A DNA stretch of 64,000 nucleotides from Tenacibaculum finnmarkense genomovar ulcerans (GTDB taxonomy: Bacteria; Bacteroidota; Bacteroidia; Flavobacteriales; Flavobacteriaceae). Location: positions 189,218 to 253,217 of the forward strand of contig NZ_OENE01000004.1 of the NCBI RefSeq assembly GCF_900239495.1. The letters are read 5' to 3'. Below, piece after piece: positions 62,421 through 64,000 of this stretch (its first letter is position 1; every line of letters begins with the position of its first letter). Under the pieces are notes generated by a model. The model was not told where the DNA came from. It did not search any database and was given only the letters and a program-made list of their open reading frames with translations. The position numbers were made by a program, and so were the translations under genes.

Positions 62421-62474
62421 AAAAAAGTTCTCGATACCATTTTTTGAAGGAAAAAAAATCATTCGAACTGACAG
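62421..62474. repeat. Family A repeat, right-half copy A5
   Basis: Only the right half is present: AAAAAAGTTCTCGATACCATTTT and then ATCATTCGAACTGACAG. The left arm is missing and replaced by repeat C3. It lies in the gap between the convergent recQ and DUF4258 genes. Confidence 0.8.
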
Positions 62475-62484
62475 CGCTTCTATA

Positions 62485-62650
62485 TTATTCTTTCATTATA
62501 AAATTTTGATAAAAGACCGCGCTTCCTCCTAAAATAAGCCCAACTAGTAAAAATATTTTACCATAATTCCAATCTTGAAGATCAAATAGAACACTGATTA
62601 ATATTAATGAAGCAGCAATCCTTTCACTTATTTTGCTTATTCGTCATCAT
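62485..62650 (-). pseudogene. Frameshifted small membrane protein gene (low confidence)
   Basis: From a double ATG at 62650 the frame gives only MMTNKQNK before a stop. A second frame then runs about 50 codons to a stop at 62485 and would encode KISERIAASLILISVLFDL, then a glycine-rich hydrophobic stretch ending in FYQNFIMKE. The two hydrophobic segments look coding. No start codon serves the second frame, and the 166-nt span is not a multiple of three. I take it as a decayed or frameshifted two-helix protein; chance is the alternative. Confidence 0.45.
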
Positions 62651-62690
62651 CAATTATTTTTCAGATAAATTTCAAATAATAATAAAATTA

Positions 62691-63071
62691 TTATTCTTTT
62701 TTATGTATAGTTATTTTATCAATAGTCGTTGTTGATTTGCATCTAATTACATACAAATCAATATTTTTTAAGCTGTCTTTTCCTGTGATAAAATATTCAG
62801 GGCAGGGTTTTAAGCGGGGTTTGCTTTTACCAAAATTAACATCGCCATTTTTAAAAATGTTCGCAATTGTAGCGCTGTCAATATTTGTAGTGGCTAAAAC
62901 TTGTTTTGCTTGTGCTGAAAATAAGCGTTCTCTAACGCGAATTGTTTTTAAAGTACGAGCGTCCATTCCGTAATCAAAAGAAACCTCTTTACCTTTCCAT
63001 ATAAAAAATACGACTAAAGATCCGAAGCCTAATCCGATTGCGTAATATCCAAAACGTTTTAATAAGTTCAT
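62691..63071 (-). CDS. DUF4258-type small membrane-anchored protein
   Basis: This protein is 126 aa long. An N-terminal transmembrane helix at about residues 8-25 is followed by a periplasmic domain resembling DUF4258. It contains DARTLKTIRVRERLFSA, the segment NIFKNGDVNFGKSKPRLKPCPEY, and a cysteine pair, one in KPCPEY and one in VIRCKS, that might form a disulfide. It lies 38 nt downstream of ald and is probably cotranscribed with it, an arrangement I associate with flavobacteria. Function unknown. Confidence 0.75.
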   Translation of the reverse strand: MNLLKRFGYYAIGLGFGSLVVFFIWKGKEVSFDYGMDARTLKTIRVRERLFSAQAKQVLATTNIDSATIANIFKNGDVNFGKSKPRLKPCPEYFITGKDSLKNIDLYVIRCKSTTTIDKITIHKKE

Positions 63072-63109
63072 AGTAAATTTTTATGATGGCAAAAGTACGT
63101 AAAATCAGC

Positions 63110-64000
63110 TTATAAAATTAATAAATTAATATCTCTATAAGGCAAGTCAAACCAATCTGATACGGTTTTGTTAGTGGCAATTCCATGGTAAAAATACATG
63201 CTATTTCGCAAGCTTTTATTGTAGCGAGTGGCATTTTCAAAACCTCCCTCTTCAGCAATACTTAATAAATATGGCATAAAAATATTACTAATAGATACCG
63301 ATGCTGTTCGGGCATATCTTGAAGGAATATTAGGTACACAGTAATGAATTACTCCATGTTTTGTAAAAGTTGGCTTGCTATGGGTGGTTATTTTTGAAGT
63401 TTCAAAACATCCGCCACGATCAATACTTACATCGACAATAACGGCACCGTCTTTCATTTTTTCAACCATACTTTCTGTCGCAATAATAGGCGATCGGTCT
63501 TTTCCTCTAAGAGCTGCAATCACTACATCGCAACGCATTAAAGCTTTTTGTAAGCTTTTAGGCTGAATCGTTGAGGTATAAATAGGCGATTGCACACTGT
63601 GTTGTAAATGCCTAAGTTTACTGATAGAATTATCAAAAACTTTTATTCGAGCACCTAAACCAATTGCCGATCTTGTGGCAAATTCACCAACAGTACCCGC
63701 TCCTAAAATAACAACATTTGTAGGAGGAACACCGCTTATGTTTCCTAATAAAAGTCCGTTTCCGCCGTTAGATGTTGTCATTAATTCTGCCGCAATATGA
63801 ATGGAAGCAATTCCTGCAATTTCACTTAACGATTTTAAAATAGGGTGTAATCCTTGCTCATCTTTCATATAATCAAAAGCGATGGCGGTAATTCGTTTTT
63901 TTGAAAGCGCTTCAAAATATTTTTTAGTGCGTGTTTTTAATTGTAATGTAGAAATTAAAATAGCTTGCGGATGTAACATTTTTATTTCATCTAAAGAAGG
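63110..64000 (-). CDS. ald: Alanine dehydrogenase, 3' part (cut by the window end)
   Basis: The C-terminal 296 residues are visible. The frame stays open to base 64000, so the start lies outside the window; the ATG at 63979 is internal. The NAD-binding Rossmann domain is clear, with VVILGAGTVGEFATRSAIGLGARIKVFDNS. The catalytic-domain segments DVSIDRGGCFETS, HYCVPNIPSRYARTASVS and the closing helices match the alanine dehydrogenase / PNT N-domain superfamily. It interconverts alanine and pyruvate with NAD. The sequence is more diverged than the common bacterial Ald but is the form usual in Bacteroidota. Confidence 0.88.
   Translation of the reverse strand, partial: PSLDEIKMLHPQAILISTLQLKTRTKKYFEALSKKRITAIAFDYMKDEQGLHPILKSLSEIAGIASIHIAAELMTTSNGGNGLLLGNISGVPPTNVVILGAGTVGEFATRSAIGLGARIKVFDNSISKLRHLQHSVQSPIYTSTIQPKSLQKALMRCDVVIAALRGKDRSPIIATESMVEKMKDGAVIVDVSIDRGGCFETSKITTHSKPTFTKHGVIHYCVPNIPSRYARTASVSISNIFMPYLLSIAEEGGFENATRYNKSLRNSMYFYHGIATNKTVSDWFDLPYRDINLLIL

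Noticed and set aside
1..64000. CRISPR array, tRNA or rRNA genes, insertion sequences
   Set aside because: I looked for regularly spaced direct repeats, tRNA-like T-arms and transposase motifs and saw none. The repeats present are dispersed palindromes.

Overview
This is a very AT-rich window of a Bacteroidota chromosome, almost certainly family Flavobacteriaceae. I suspect a marine Tenacibaculum- or Polaribacter-like genus, but the window alone does not settle it. The evidence is typical flavobacterial families (DUF4252, DUF4199, DUF5606, DUF4105/Lnb, DCC thiol oxidoreductase, VF530), lipoproteins with short signal peptides, -7 boxes of the TAnnTTTG type, almost no Shine-Dalgarno sequences, and several families of short palindromic intergenic repeats. 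I saw no tRNA or rRNA gene, CRISPR array, prophage or insertion sequence.

Layout. 1-10.8 kb: topB, a VF530 protein, a methyltransferase, a Panacea (SocA-like) antitoxin gene followed by a broken partner gene, a SpoU rRNA methyltransferase, a Tat-exported phosphoesterase, a YCF48-like lipoprotein, a patatin lipase and an S41 protease. 10.9-15.6 kb: a small membrane protein with a DUF4252 protein, an M1 aminopeptidase and an unknown lipoprotein. 15.8-23.1 kb: a vitamin B12 locus. The minus-strand cobU-cobT-cobS-cobC operon ends in a BtuF-like binding protein. Divergent to it, a cobalamin riboswitch leads a BtuB-type receptor and a BtuG-like surface beta-propeller. 23.2-28.1 kb: a DCC oxidoreductase and a MacAB-type efflux operon. 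28.5-36.9 kb: housekeeping genes gcvT, priA, mazG, def, ruvX and dapD, plus a second VF530 gene. 37-41.3 kb: a glycan locus of four genes (GT4, GT2, TupA-like ATP-grasp, glycosyltransferase) running into tsaC. 41.4-50.2 kb: an LTA-synthase-like alkaline phosphatase-fold protein, a CCA-adding-like enzyme, an MsbA-like exporter, phosphohexomutase, GT2 and DUF4199. 50.3-56.7 kb: the SRP RNA gene, xerD, two sister outer-membrane beta-barrels, aroQ, DUF4105/Lnb, a YheT hydrolase and pssA. 57-64 kb: the kdsD-tatC-AhpD-like-lptB operon, recQ, a DUF4258 protein and the 3' part of alanine dehydrogenase, which is cut by the window end.

How it fits together. The B12 locus forms a complete outer-surface-to-cytoplasm salvage route: surface capture, TonB-dependent uptake, periplasmic binding and nucleotide-loop assembly, with uptake under riboswitch control. 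kdsD and lptB, with the MsbA-like exporter and the glycan genes, serve the outer membrane. TatC can export the phosphoesterase, which carries a twin-arginine signal. Nothing here is clearly a new large system. The most interesting points are the decayed Panacea toxin-antitoxin pair, the B12 locus with a surface propeller, and the three palindromic repeat families. Every copy of one of these with both flanks visible lies between convergent genes. The end of another appears to supply a stop codon to topB.
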